A DNA stretch of 64,000 nucleotides from Rhodococcus sp. W8901 (GCF_013348805.1 NZ_CP054690.1:1612001-1676000); one strand, 5' to 3'. Shown: positions 1-7,946, counted from the first letter of the stretch. Numbers and translations: made by a program. The notes: generated by a model not told the origin, from the sequence alone.

Positions 1-252
1 GCCCACGAGTCCTACCTCGCCGAGCGTAATGAGATCGATTCCCTGGGAACCGATTTCACGGGTGGCGGCATGCCCGATCGGGTCAAGTGCCTGCACGTGT
101 TGATGGCGCACTCCCTCGCGAAGGGGCCGGGTGTCAACCCGTTCGGCGACGAGTCGGTCGCCCTCGCCGCGCGAGGCAAGCTGCGGGGCACCGCGATTCC
201 CGCGGACTGGCCCGAGTACCGCGGACCCGGCGAGGCGGGAGACGGAGAGTGA
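1..252 (+). CDS. DUF501 domain protein (C-terminal part, cut by window start)
   Basis: Reading frame 1 is open from the first base to a TGA at 250-252 and gives 83 residues. The segment around GGGMPDRVKCLHVLMAHSLA and the ending KLRGTAIPADWP match the conserved C-terminal half of DUF501 proteins, which are about 150-170 aa. DUF501 has no established biochemical role; in actinobacteria it sits between septum-protein/enolase genes and ppx. The start lies outside the window. Its stop overlaps the GTG of the ppx gene by 4 nt (GTGA), so the two are almost certainly co-transcribed and translationally coupled. The family call rests on recalled sequence similarity and on the neighbour. Confidence 0.85.
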   Translation, partial: AHESYLAERNEIDSLGTDFTGGGMPDRVKCLHVLMAHSLAKGPGVNPFGDESVALAARGKLRGTAIPADWPEYRGPGEAGDGE

Positions 253-1205
253 CCAGGGTCGCCGCGATCGACTGCGGCACCAACTCGATCCGACTGCTCG
301 TCGCGGACGCCGACGAGCACGGCCGGCTCACCGACGTCGCCCGGCTGATGCGGATCGTGCGTCTCGGCCAGGGCGTCGACGCCACCGGGGCGTTCGCGCC
401 CGAGGCGATCGAGCGGACCCGCGTCGCGCTCGTCGAGTACGCCGACATCATCCGCGAGACCAGGGCGACGGCCGTGCGGATGGTCGCCACGTCGGCTACC
501 CGCGACGCCTCGAACCGCGAGGACTTCTTCGCGATGACCCGTGAGGTGCTCGGTGCCGTGATCCCCGGCGCCGAGGCCGAGGTCATCACCGGCGACGAGG
601 AGGCGCGGCTGTCCTTCTCGGGTGCCGTCGGTGAACTCGATCCGGCCGCGGGGCCGTTCGTCGTGGTCGATCTGGGCGGCGGGTCCACCGAAGTCGTGCT
701 CGGCGACGCCGCCGGCGTCCACGCCGCGTATTCCACCGACGTCGGCTGTGTGCGAGTGACGGAACGCTGCCTGCACGACGATCCGCCCACCGCGGAGCAG
801 ATCGAGTCCGCGCGCTCGTTCGCGTCGGACCGGCTCGAGCAGGCGTTCGCGAAGGTGCCGGTCGAGCAGGCCCGCACGTGGGTCGGTGTCGCCGGCACCA
901 TGACGACGCTGTCCGCCGTCGCGCAGGATCTGCCGGAGTACGACGCCGAGCGGGTGCACCTGTCGCGGCTCGGCATCGACCAACTGCACGAGGTCGCGCA
1001 CCGCCTCGTGACCATGACGCACGACCAGCGGGCCGCCCTCGGCCCGATGCATCCCGGTCGGGTCGATGTGATCGGTGGCGGGGCGATTGTCACCGCCGTT
1101 CTGGCCGACGAGCTTTCCAGGCGTGCCGGAATCGATGAGCTCGTCGTCAGCGAACACGACATCCTGGACGGGATTGCAATGTCAGTCTCGCTGGGCGGGT
1201 CGTGA
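249..1205 (+). CDS. ppx: Exopolyphosphatase / pppGpp phosphohydrolase family (Ppx/GppA)
   Basis: 318 aa from GTG at 249. That start is chosen because the protein then begins VTRVAAIDCGTNSIRLLVAD, the first phosphate-binding loop of the sugar-kinase/Hsp70/actin-fold Ppx/GppA family; upstream in-frame starts only extend into the neighbour. The second loop DLGGGSTEVVLG (about residues 140-151) and a GGGAI stretch near the C-terminus are present. Enzymes of this family remove terminal phosphate from polyphosphate or from pppGpp. The length is the short two-domain form typical of actinobacteria, without the C-terminal HD domain of E. coli Ppx. The gene overlaps the upstream DUF501 gene by 4 nt and is followed by a tRNA gene, the same order recalled for mycobacteria. 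Whether polyP or pppGpp is the main substrate cannot be read from sequence. Confidence 0.93.
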   Translation: MTRVAAIDCGTNSIRLLVADADEHGRLTDVARLMRIVRLGQGVDATGAFAPEAIERTRVALVEYADIIRETRATAVRMVATSATRDASNREDFFAMTREVLGAVIPGAEAEVITGDEEARLSFSGAVGELDPAAGPFVVVDLGGGSTEVVLGDAAGVHAAYSTDVGCVRVTERCLHDDPPTAEQIESARSFASDRLEQAFAKVPVEQARTWVGVAGTMTTLSAVAQDLPEYDAERVHLSRLGIDQLHEVAHRLVTMTHDQRAALGPMHPGRVDVIGGGAIVTAVLADELSRRAGIDELVVSEHDILDGIAMSVSLGGS

Positions 1206-1282
1206 ATTAGCTCACTGTTTGTTCCGCCTACACTGTTCCTTGGTTTCCACTGTCGTGGCCACCGGAGTCGGGCCGGTGGTGG

Positions 1283-1356
1283 GCCCCCATAGCCCAATTG
1301 GCAGAGGCAGCAGACTTAAAATCTGCAAAGTGTGGGTTCGAGTCCCACTGGGGGCA
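1283..1356 (+). tRNA. tRNA, anticodon TAA (Leu), short variable loop
   Basis: A complete cloverleaf can be drawn by hand. The 7-bp acceptor stem is 1283-1289 with 1349-1355. The D stem is GCC/GGC, and the anticodon stem is GCAGA/TCTGC with the anticodon TAA at 1317-1319. The T stem is GTGGG/CCCAC around loop TTCGAGT. Position 1356 is the discriminator A and is followed by CCT, so CCA is not encoded. The anticodon reads UUA leucine codons, which are rare in this GC-rich sequence. The variable region is only 5 nt (1327-1331), which is unusual because bacterial tRNA-Leu normally has a long variable arm. A Leu tRNA gene next to ppx is also recalled in mycobacteria. I am sure of the tRNA and less sure of its charging identity. 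Confidence 0.9.
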
Positions 1357-1551
1357 CCTCCGTCCCGCCGCCCGCCGGCACATGGCATCGCAGGTCCCGC
1401 CCATCGCAATCCGGTGGGTGGGACCTCCGCCGTTGAGCACATCACGAACCGTCGGGCCATTCGCGGTATCCGCCGCTGACGTCACTGCGCTGCAACCCAT
1501 TGCGATGACTCCTTATCGGAGTGGCTCGCCTGAGCGTGCTCGACGGTCGGG

Positions 1552-1797
1552 CTAGCGGCAGTGCCAGTGTCCGTACGCCTGTGGGTTCTGCCAGCGTCGG
1601 CACGGGGCGGTGTGGTCGACGCCTGCCTGTGTCGCCGCGACCGCAGTCGGTCGATCTGCGGTGTATGCCGTCTCGGCCGCTGCCGGAGCCGTGGAGATGC
1701 TCAGCGGAATTGCCGCGAGTGCGGCCGCCGCCAGGATGTTCGCGAGCATTCGCCCTCCGTGCGTGGCGCTGTGGTGTGGGTCGTTCTCCTGTGTCAT
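1552..1797 (-). CDS. Small secreted protein with C-terminal Cys pair
   Basis: 81 aa read on the minus strand from ATG at 1797, with AAAGGA about 9 nt upstream. A second in-frame ATG lies at 1749. The stretch from about residue 17 is a classic signal peptide: MLANILAAAALAAIPL, then APAAAET as the likely signal-peptidase I site. This leaves a mature peptide of about 40 residues ending CRRWQNPQAYGHWHC-R, with two cysteines that could pair in the oxidising exterior. I recognise no family. The gene stands alone, convergent with the tRNA side and divergent from the ANTAR gene. The signal peptide and ribosome-binding site make it credible despite its size. Confidence 0.6.
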   Translation of the reverse strand: MTQENDPHHSATHGGRMLANILAAAALAAIPLSISTAPAAAETAYTADRPTAVAATQAGVDHTAPCRRWQNPQAYGHWHCR

Positions 1798-2201
1798 CGG
1801 TCGATCCTTTCCACGCGGACCAGTGGGCGCCGTCACCGCGAGAGCGCGGGTTCGAAAGGCGCATCGCTCCTGTTCCACTACCCATGTTAGGGCGGGCCAC
1901 CGCCGGGACGGGAGGTCTGGCGAGGATCGGGGGAGCGCCGGGCGCGGGGGTGACGGTCGCCTTTCCCTGCGCATGCCGTACAGTGGGTCTGTCAGGTGCG
2001 CCATCGAGGCTGCATGCCGGCTCGGACACTGGTCCTGAGCCGCCGGACGACGACACCGTCGAATCCCTGACCTCCTCACGAACTCACAGGTCGAGCGCTC
2101 GCGAGTCGGGCCCATCGTCGACCGAAAGATCACAGTCAGGCGCGAAGGCGCCGATACGTGTTGTCGCCGAGGCGAACTCGCGACGACCACGAAGGAATTT
2201 C
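1798..2201. other. 404-bp divergent intergenic region
   Basis: This region separates the start of the small secreted protein (minus strand) from the ANTAR gene (plus strand) and must hold both promoters. I could not assign confident -35/-10 pairs. Open frames crossing it on both strands are extensions of the flanking genes with atypical composition and no ribosome-binding sites. GAAGGAATTTC directly before 2202 is the ribosome-binding site of the ANTAR gene. Confidence 0.5.
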
Positions 2202-2654
2202 ATGCACTACAGCACTGTCCATTCGCCGGTCGGGATCCGTCCGGCCTCCTCGGGAGCGCGTCGAGAGCACGCACGCGGCCGGTCCGCGGCGCTCCGGGCG
2301 CGCGCCCTGGAGATCGTCGGCATCCTCTATCGGTGTGAACCCGACGCCGCCGCGCAACTGCTGATGCGGCACTCGCAGGAGAACAACCTCAAGGTTGCTG
2401 CTCTCTCGGAGGCGTTGGTCGCCGTCGTCGACGGCGCGTCGGATGAGCCGGACGCCTGTGCGCAGACGACGCTCGCGGCGCACTTCTGGCTCCGCGAGAT
2501 CCGTCGGCTGGGCCGCACGCACCGCCGCAGCGATCGCTGGGTGCGCCACGTCGCGGCGTCCGGCGGCTGCGTTTCCGGGTCGCGGACCGAGGCCCGGAAA
2601 TCTTCTGTCCGGCAAAGTGATCCGAATCGCGTCGACTTCTTGACTCAAGTGTGA
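2202..2654 (+). CDS. ANTAR-domain RNA-binding regulator
   Basis: 150 aa from ATG at 2202 with GAAGGA 6 nt upstream. Residues about 30-78 (RARALEIVGILYRCEPDAAA and QENNLKVAALSEALVAVV) match the ANTAR three-helix domain: the helical start, the alternating Leu/Ala pattern, and the N-x-L-x-x-[VL]-A core. ANTAR proteins act as transcription antitermination regulators by binding paired RNA hairpins in leaders. This protein lacks the usual N-terminal receiver, GAF or PAS sensor; only 29 residues precede the domain. The C-terminal tail of about 70 residues, rich in Arg, Ser and His, is unassigned. It lies 163 bp upstream of a cold-shock protein gene on the same strand. The ANTAR call is good; its targets and signal are unknown. 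Confidence 0.75.
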   Translation: MHYSTVHSPVGIRPASSGARREHARGRSAALRARALEIVGILYRCEPDAAAQLLMRHSQENNLKVAALSEALVAVVDGASDEPDACAQTTLAAHFWLREIRRLGRTHRRSDRWVRHVAASGGCVSGSRTEARKSSVRQSDPNRVDFLTQV

Positions 2655-2817
2655 TTGACTGAAAGTGGTCATAGTGTTTTGTGGTTGCATGTTTGTGCGC
2701 TCGCAATTCCTTTAGTTGTGGGGGATAGATCTCCTCTTCGGGTATCGCTTTCGGCAGTACCGGCCCGGGTCGCTCGAACATCGGCGATTCGTGATCGGCA
2801 AGCATGAGGAGTACAAA

Positions 2818-3021
2818 ATGGCAACCGGCACCGTGAAGTGGTTCAACGCTGAAAAGGGCTTCGGCTTCATCGCTCCCGAGGACGGCAGCGCTGACGTGTT
2901 CGCGCACTACTCGGAGATCCAGGGCGGCGGCTTCCGCAGCCTCGACGAGAACCAGCGCGTTTCCTACGATCTGGGCCAGGGCGCCAAGGGCCCCCAGGCC
3001 ACGAACATCAACGCGATCTGA
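2818..3021 (+). CDS. cspA: Cold-shock protein (CspA family)
   Basis: 67 aa from ATG at 2818 with GAGGAG about 10 nt upstream. The protein is a single cold-shock domain. RNP1-like [10 protein letters not shown] and RNP2-like DVFAHYSEI are both present, starting [18 protein letters not shown]. Such proteins bind single-stranded RNA and DNA as chaperones and antiterminators. The full length matches the family. A 163-nt leader separates it from the ANTAR gene and contains a less GC-rich stretch (2640-2740), as is common for csp leaders that fold in a temperature-dependent way. A strong hairpin terminator follows at 3053. Confidence 0.96.
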   Translation: MATGTVKWFNAEKGFGFIAPEDGSADVFAHYSEIQGGGFRSLDENQRVSYDLGQGAKGPQATNINAI

Positions 3022-3052
3022 TCGCGCGTCGCCCGAATCGGGTGACGACTGA

Positions 3053-3090
3053 CGACAGGCCCCGCTCCGGAAACGGAGCGGGGCCTGTCG
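3053..3090 (+). terminator. Terminator after cspA
   Basis: A perfect 17-bp stem (3053-3069 with 3074-3090) is closed by a GAAA tetraloop and followed by TGTTGTCT. It lies between the convergent cspA and the small minus-strand ORF at 3103, so it may work in both directions. Confidence 0.88.
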
Positions 3091-3102
3091 TGTTGTCTGG
3101 GG

Positions 3103-3360
3103 TCAGATAACCAGCGCGGCGATACCGACGGGTAGCGCGGCCAGCGATCCCACTGCGACTCCGGTGGCCGCGGTGCCGGTGACGGCCCAGTCGACCACGC
3201 CGGGCGGGACGCCGGCCGCGGCCACGAGCGAGGGTCGCCCCGGACGCCGTCGGACCTCGACGGGGTCCTCGGATGCGACGGTGCACAACTGGTGTCCGGG
3301 CCTGCTCGACGGCGGCAGGGACGAGGTCAGGAAATCGGGACCGGTACGGTCCGGACTCAC
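3103..3360 (-). CDS. Hypothetical small protein with C-terminal hydrophobic segment
   Basis: An 85-aa frame starts at GTG 3360, 28 nt downstream of the GNAT gene on the same strand. The N-terminal half is polar and Pro/Arg rich. The last ~30 residues (WAVTGTAATGVAVGSLAALP and on to VGIAALVI) could form one or two short membrane helices. No clear Shine-Dalgarno site precedes the GTG and no family is recognised. It may be a genuine small membrane protein translated after the acetyltransferase, or a chance frame. The reasons to list it are the hydrophobic pattern and the terminator placed just past its stop. Confidence 0.35.
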   Translation of the reverse strand: MSPDRTGPDFLTSSLPPSSRPGHQLCTVASEDPVEVRRRPGRPSLVAAAGVPPGVVDWAVTGTAATGVAVGSLAALPVGIAALVI

Positions 3361-3388
3361 TTCGGTGCGGACGCCGGGTGGTCACCGG

Positions 3389-3730
3389 TCAGAGTTGTGA
3401 GTCGATGACCGCCTGCTGGGCGGCGGGCGTGACGGCGTCGACGTAGCCCTTGAAGTCGTCGTGCTTCTCCAGGAATCCGGCCACGAACGGGCAGATCGGC
3501 ACGATCCGCTTGTCGTGCGCCACGGTGTCCTCGAGTGCCGCGCGGATCAGCGTGCTCGCCACACCCCGACCGGCGAAACGCTCGCCGATCTCGGTGTGGA
3601 AGAAGATGCGCTGGTCACCGCTGTCGACGAATTGGGTGAATCCGGCGGTGGCATCTCCGACGCGTACCTCGTAGCGGCGGAGGTCCGGTGCGGCATTCAC
3701 TTCGGGCTGTGCGTCCAGTTCGTCGGCCAT
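3389..3730 (-). CDS. Small GNAT-type N-acetyltransferase
   Basis: 113 aa from ATG at 3730, chosen because GGAG lies 4 nt upstream and the protein then has the compact length of this family. An upstream ATG at 3796 would add 22 unlikely residues. ERFAGRGVASTLIRAALED (about residues 51-69) is the acetyl-CoA-binding motif A of a minimal GNAT fold, followed by the conserved PICPFVAGFLEKHDDFKGYV segment. This matches the short acetyltransferase group (Acetyltransf_CG type), whose substrates are unknown. It is read in the same direction as the SRPBCC and acyl-CoA dehydrogenase genes but is separated from them by 229 bp. Confidence 0.85.
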   Translation of the reverse strand: MADELDAQPEVNAAPDLRRYEVRVGDATAGFTQFVDSGDQRIFFHTEIGERFAGRGVASTLIRAALEDTVAHDKRIVPICPFVAGFLEKHDDFKGYVDAVTPAAQQAVIDSQL

Positions 3731-3959
3731 GACTCCACTATGACAACGCGGACGCCTCGGTGCGAGCGTTCCGGCGTCCTCATCGTCGGCGGACACTGGG
3801 TCGTGGGCGCCGATCTGCAGCCGACGCGGACGGCCACGACGGTCCGCAAGTCCGACGGCGGTGCGGCTTCGGTGACCGGGTCGGCATGCTTCGTGCCGAA
3901 AGCCACTCTTGCCCAGCGGATAACGCGGGCCGAACGGAAGATCCGTCTGGCGTGGTGCG

Positions 3960-4442
3960 CTACGCCCGGCGCTCGTGCGTGACGGCCTCGTCCCCGAGTC
4001 GGTCCAGCGTCGTCGTCATGCCCTGTCGCAGATGCTCGGCGCGATCGGTCACCCCGGTCCAGCGCTGGATCATCCGGACGGGCAGCGGCGACGGCACACC
4101 CTGTTGCATCGCCTCGGTTACCAGCGTGCCGCCCTCGGTGGCTTCGAAGGTGTACGTCCACAACGCGCCCGATCGCCCCGGCACCCGGAACGCGAAACGG
4201 TGTCCCGGCTCTGCGGTGACGACCTGCGGTTTCGTCGACCACCGTGCGCGGCCGATCCGGTTGGAGCCCTCGAACCGAGCCCCGACCCGTGGGCCGGTGG
4301 CCCCGTCGAGCCAGTGGGCCGACACGGTTTCCGGACTGTAGTCACCCATTCGAGTGATGTCGCTGATCAGGGCGTACAGCGTGCTCGGCCGTGCCTCGAT
4401 CATCTTGCTGACGGATACGCACACGGGTGAGGGACGGGACAT
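3960..4442 (-). CDS. SRPBCC (START-like) family protein
   Basis: 160 aa from ATG at 4442 with GAGAGG 7 nt upstream. The sequence shows the helix-grip pattern of polyketide cyclase/START-like proteins: an N-terminal strand and amphipathic helix (EARPSTLYALISDITRMGDY, about residues 17-36), then FEGSNRIGRARW, and a long C-terminal helix (TGVTDRAEHLRQGMTTTLDR). These domains bind hydrophobic ligands; the ligand here is unknown. It starts 10 nt after the stop of the AidB-like acyl-CoA dehydrogenase gene, so the two form an operon, which suggests a lipid or acyl-CoA context. Confidence 0.85.
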   Translation of the reverse strand: MSRPSPVCVSVSKMIEARPSTLYALISDITRMGDYSPETVSAHWLDGATGPRVGARFEGSNRIGRARWSTKPQVVTAEPGHRFAFRVPGRSGALWTYTFEATEGGTLVTEAMQQGVPSPLPVRMIQRWTGVTDRAEHLRQGMTTTLDRLGDEAVTHERRA

Positions 4443-4452
4443 GAGTGGCCTC

Positions 4453-6090
4453 TCAGGAACCTACTTTGGGGGTCGCACGGTCGATGATCGGGGCCAGATC
4501 CAGGCCGGTCGGCAGGGTGCCGAACACGGTGCCCCAGTCGCCGTCCAGGCGGGTCGCGCAGAAGGCGTCTGCCACCGCGGGGTGCCCTTGCCGCACCAGG
4601 AGGGCGCCCTGCAGCGCCAGCGCCATGTCGCCGACCACCCGCCGCGCACGGTGCTGCAGCGTGTCGAAATCCGTGAACGCGTCCTTCAGATTCGCGACAG
4701 CGGCGTCGAGGCGGGCGTCGGCACCGGCACTGTCGTCGAGTTCGTCGAAGAACGCCTCCACGGACTCGGGCTGGCGGCCCATCGCGCGCAGGACATCGAG
4801 GGCAGCGACGTTGCCGGAGCCCTCCCACACCGACAGCAGCGGCGCCTCCCGGTACAGCCGGGGCATCCGCGACTCCTCGACGTAGCCGTTGCCGCCCAGG
4901 CATTCCAGGGCCTCGGCTGCGTGCGCGGGGCCGCGCTTGCACACGTAGTACTTGCTCACCGCGAGGGCGACGCGGCGCAGGGTCGACGCCTGCGGATCGC
5001 CGTTGTCGGCGCGGTCGGTGAGCGCAGCGAGCCACAGCGCGACGGTGGTGGACGCCTCCGACTCGACGGCGAGATCGGCGAGCACGTTGCGCATGAGGGG
5101 CTGATCGATGAGGTGGGCGCCGAAGGCGCTGCGGTGCACGGCGTGGTGGGTGGCCTGCGCGACGCCGACGCGCATCCCGGTCGCGGTCCCGATCGTGCAG
5201 TCGAGCCGCGTCATGTTGACCATCTCGACGATGGTGCGGACGCCGCGGCCCTCGTCGCCGACCCGCCACGCGACGGCCTCGTCGTACTCCACCTCGCTGC
5301 TCGCGTTCGAGTGATTGCCGAGCTTGTCCTTGAGCCGCTGCAGGTGCATCGCGTTGCAGGTGCCGTCGGGCAGGATCCGGGGGAGCAGGAAGCACGTGAG
5401 TCCGCCGGGCGCCTGCGCGAGGACGAGAAAGACGTCCGACATCGGCGCCGACGTGAACCACTTGTGCCCGGTGAGCAGGTAGGACCCGTCCGATTGCGGG
5501 ACGGCGCGGGTGGTGCCGGCGCGGACGTCGGAGCCGCCCTGCTTCTCGGTCATCGACATACCCGCGATCAGCCCGGGCTTGGTGAGCGGGGCGCGCAGCT
5601 CCGGGTCGTACACGCGGGCGGTGAGCAGCGGCTCGTACTGCAGCGCGAGTTCGGGATTGTGGCGCAGTGCCGGCACCGCGGCGTACGTCATCGAGATCGG
5701 GCATCCGTGGCCGGCGTCGACCTGCCCCCACACCGCCATCTTCGCGGCGCGCACGAGATGCGCGTGCGGTCGGGGATCCCCCCACGGGGCGCCGTGCAGC
5801 CCCAACTCGACGGCGGTGTCCATCAGCTGGTGGTAGGCCGGGTCGTAGGTGACCTCGTCGATGCGGTGGCCGTACCGGTCGTGGGTCCGCAGGACGGGCG
5901 GATGAGCCTCCGCGAGATCGCCGAGCGCCTGCGCGTCGGCGCCGCCGGCGAGCCGTCCGACGTGGTGCACCTCGTCGAGCGCGTGGTGGGCGCCCTCGCG
6001 CTGCAGGGCTTCGAGGATCGGCGGGTAGTCGGCGGCGTCGTAGTCGATCAGCGGCGGAGCCTGGTTGGTGACGTCGTGCGTGACCCTCAT
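4453..6090 (-). CDS. AidB-like acyl-CoA dehydrogenase
   Basis: 545 aa from ATG at 6090 with AGGGGGT just upstream; the frame is open further upstream but without family sequence. Residues around MSMTEKQGGSDVRAGTTRA and the C-terminal PRLYREAPLLSVWEGSGNVA are hallmarks of the AidB subgroup of flavin acyl-CoA dehydrogenases, and 540-550 aa is its usual length. E. coli AidB protects DNA from alkylation and has weak isovaleryl-CoA dehydrogenase activity. Actinobacterial members are often near lipid genes and may be ordinary acyl-CoA dehydrogenases. It is transcribed with the SRPBCC gene and diverges from the LLM oxidoreductase. No Ada-type regulator is nearby, so an alkylation-response role is not supported by context. 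Confidence 0.9.
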   Translation of the reverse strand: MRVTHDVTNQAPPLIDYDAADYPPILEALQREGAHHALDEVHHVGRLAGGADAQALGDLAEAHPPVLRTHDRYGHRIDEVTYDPAYHQLMDTAVELGLHGAPWGDPRPHAHLVRAAKMAVWGQVDAGHGCPISMTYAAVPALRHNPELALQYEPLLTARVYDPELRAPLTKPGLIAGMSMTEKQGGSDVRAGTTRAVPQSDGSYLLTGHKWFTSAPMSDVFLVLAQAPGGLTCFLLPRILPDGTCNAMHLQRLKDKLGNHSNASSEVEYDEAVAWRVGDEGRGVRTIVEMVNMTRLDCTIGTATGMRVGVAQATHHAVHRSAFGAHLIDQPLMRNVLADLAVESEASTTVALWLAALTDRADNGDPQASTLRRVALAVSKYYVCKRGPAHAAEALECLGGNGYVEESRMPRLYREAPLLSVWEGSGNVAALDVLRAMGRQPESVEAFFDELDDSAGADARLDAAVANLKDAFTDFDTLQHRARRVVGDMALALQGALLVRQGHPAVADAFCATRLDGDWGTVFGTLPTGLDLAPIIDRATPKVGS

Positions 6091-6235
6091 ACGACCCCCT
6101 GGTCGGTGGTGACGGCGATCCTTGTCAGCAGTCAATGACGGTTGGGGGCGATCGTCAAGCAGATCGGTGGAATATCGGGGAGTCGCCCGCGGTTGGTCGC
6201 ATATAGTTGAAACTTGAAATACTTTGGAGGTAGGC

Positions 6236-7324
6236 ATGCAGTTCGGAATCTTCACCGTCGGTGACGTGACCACGGACCCCACGACCGGCCGGACCCCGAC
6301 CGAGGCTGAGCGCATCAAGGCGATGGTCGCGATCGCGGAGAAGGCCGAGGAGGTCGGGCTCGACGTGTTCGCCACCGGCGAGCACCACAACCCGCCGTTC
6401 GTGCCGTCGTCGCCGACGACGATGCTCGGCTACATCGCCGCCCGCACCGAGCGGATCATGCTGTCGACGTCCACGACGCTGATCACGACCAACGACCCGG
6501 TGAAGATCGCCGAGGACTTCGCGATGCTCCAGCACCTCGCGGACGGTCGCGTCGACCTCATGCTCGGCCGTGGCAACACCGGTCCCGTGTACCCGTGGTT
6601 CGGCAAGGACATCCGCGAGGGCATCCCTCTGGCGGTCGAGAACTACGCGCTGCTGCACAAGCTGTGGCGTGAGGACGTCGTGAACTGGCAGGGCCGCTTC
6701 CGCACGCCGCTGCAATCGTTCACCTCGACGCCGCGTCCGCTCGACGACGTCCCGCCGTTCGTGTGGCACGGGTCGATCCGCAGCCCGGAGATCGCCGAGC
6801 AGGCCGCGTACTACGGCGACGGCTTCTTCGCCAACAACATCTTCTGGCCCCGCGATCACTTCGTCCGACTGATCGACCTCTACCGTCGTCGCTTCGAACA
6901 CTACGGTCACGGCTCGGCCGATCAGGCGATCGTCGGCCTCGGTGGCCAGGTGTTCATGCGCAAGAACTCCCAGGACGCGGTCCGCGAGTTCCGGCCGTAC
7001 TTCGACAACGCCCCGGTCTACGGGCACGGGCCGTCGCTCGAGGAGTTCACCGATCAGACGCCGCTCACCGTCGGCAGCCCGCAGGAAGTCATCGACAAGA
7101 CCCTCTCGTTCCGGCAGAGCTTCGGCGACTACCAGCGTCAGCTGTTCCTGATGGACCACGCCGGACTCCCGCTGAAGACCGTCCTCGAGCAACTCGACCT
7201 GCTGGGCGAGGAGGTCGTGCCGGTGCTGCGACGCGAGTTCGACGCGCTGCGCCCCGCACACGTCCCCGAGGCTCCCACGCATGCGAGCCTGCTGGCCGCG
7301 AAGAAGACGGAGGTGCTGTCGTGA
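6236..7324 (+). CDS. LLM-class flavin-dependent oxidoreductase (CE1758 type)
   Basis: 362 aa from ATG at 6236, preceded by TTTGGAGG. It is a luciferase-like TIM-barrel monooxygenase. It starts MQFGIFTVGDV and includes GLDVFATGEHHNPPFVPSSP (flavin pocket), a typical TTLITTNDPVKIAEDFAMLQ stretch and LMLGRGNTGPVYPWFG. The pattern fits the actinobacterial CE1758-like family, which is regularly encoded with a partner NAD(P)H:FMN reductase (CE1759-like). That partner follows here with a 4-nt overlap but is frameshifted. TATAGT about 30 nt upstream of the start is a possible -10 box. The substrate is unknown. Confidence 0.9.
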   Translation: MQFGIFTVGDVTTDPTTGRTPTEAERIKAMVAIAEKAEEVGLDVFATGEHHNPPFVPSSPTTMLGYIAARTERIMLSTSTTLITTNDPVKIAEDFAMLQHLADGRVDLMLGRGNTGPVYPWFGKDIREGIPLAVENYALLHKLWREDVVNWQGRFRTPLQSFTSTPRPLDDVPPFVWHGSIRSPEIAEQAAYYGDGFFANNIFWPRDHFVRLIDLYRRRFEHYGHGSADQAIVGLGGQVFMRKNSQDAVREFRPYFDNAPVYGHGPSLEEFTDQTPLTVGSPQEVIDKTLSFRQSFGDYQRQLFLMDHAGLPLKTVLEQLDLLGEEVVPVLRREFDALRPAHVPEAPTHASLLAAKKTEVLS

Positions 7325-7946
7325 CCGGCGCGAAAACCCGTACGCTGACGGTGATCTCGGCCGGACTGACGCAGCCGTCGTCGAGCCGGTTGCTGGCCGA
7401 CCGGCTCGCCGCGGCCACCGTCGACGCCCTCGCCGAACGCGGCATCACCGCGGATGTCGAGATCGTCGAACTGCGCGACCACGCGCACGCCCTCACCGAC
7501 AACCTGCTCACCGGGTTCGCGGTGGCGGGTTGCGGGCGGTCATCGACCGGGCGGCGAAGTCCGACGGACTGATCGCGGTCACGCCGATCTTCAACGCGTC
7601 GTACAGCGGGCTGTACAAGTCGTTCTTCGACGTCCTCGAGCGGGGGACGCTCGACGGCATGCCGACCCTGCTCGGCGCGACCGGCGGGACCGGTCGGCAC
7701 TCGCTCGCACTCGAGCATGCCGCCCGGCCGATGTTCGCGTATCTGCGGGCCGCGACCGTCCCGACCGCGGTCTACGCGGCATCCGAGGACTGGGCGGGGT
7801 CCGGCGACCAGGGTCTGGCCCAGCGGATCGAGCGGGCGGCCGGCGAGTTGGCCGCGGCGATGATCGCGCGTGAGAACGTCGGCCCGGCCGATCCGTTCGC
7901 GAACTCGGTGCCTTTCGAGGAGTTGCTGTCCCGGCAGGCGCACTAA
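7321..7946 (+). pseudogene. NAD(P)H-dependent FMN reductase (CE1759 type), frameshifted
   Basis: Translation begins at GTG 7321 (overlapping the LLM gene stop by 4 nt) and reads TLTVISAGLTQPSSSRLLAD through ELRDHAHALTDNLLTGF in one frame, which then stops at 7572. From about 7524 the -1 frame continues the same protein (GLRAVIDRAAKSDGLIAVTP, NASYSGLYKSFFDV, GATGGTGRHSLALEHA) to a stop at 7944-7946. Joined, the two pieces give the expected ~208-aa flavodoxin-fold NADPH:FMN reductase. One base appears to be missing in the G-rich stretch 7521-7531. This is either a true inactivating deletion or a sequencing error. If real, the upstream LLM enzyme has lost its dedicated reductase. Confidence 0.85.

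Noticed and set aside
1212-1500. Short minus-strand ORFs over the tRNA gene (GAPSGTRTHTLQIL-type translation)
   Set aside because: This is a common spurious protein produced by translating the complement of a tRNA gene; the cloverleaf explains the sequence.
4354-6138. A 594-codon plus-strand frame opposite the acyl-CoA dehydrogenase gene
   Set aside because: Antisense shadow; the minus strand carries AidB-family motifs throughout.
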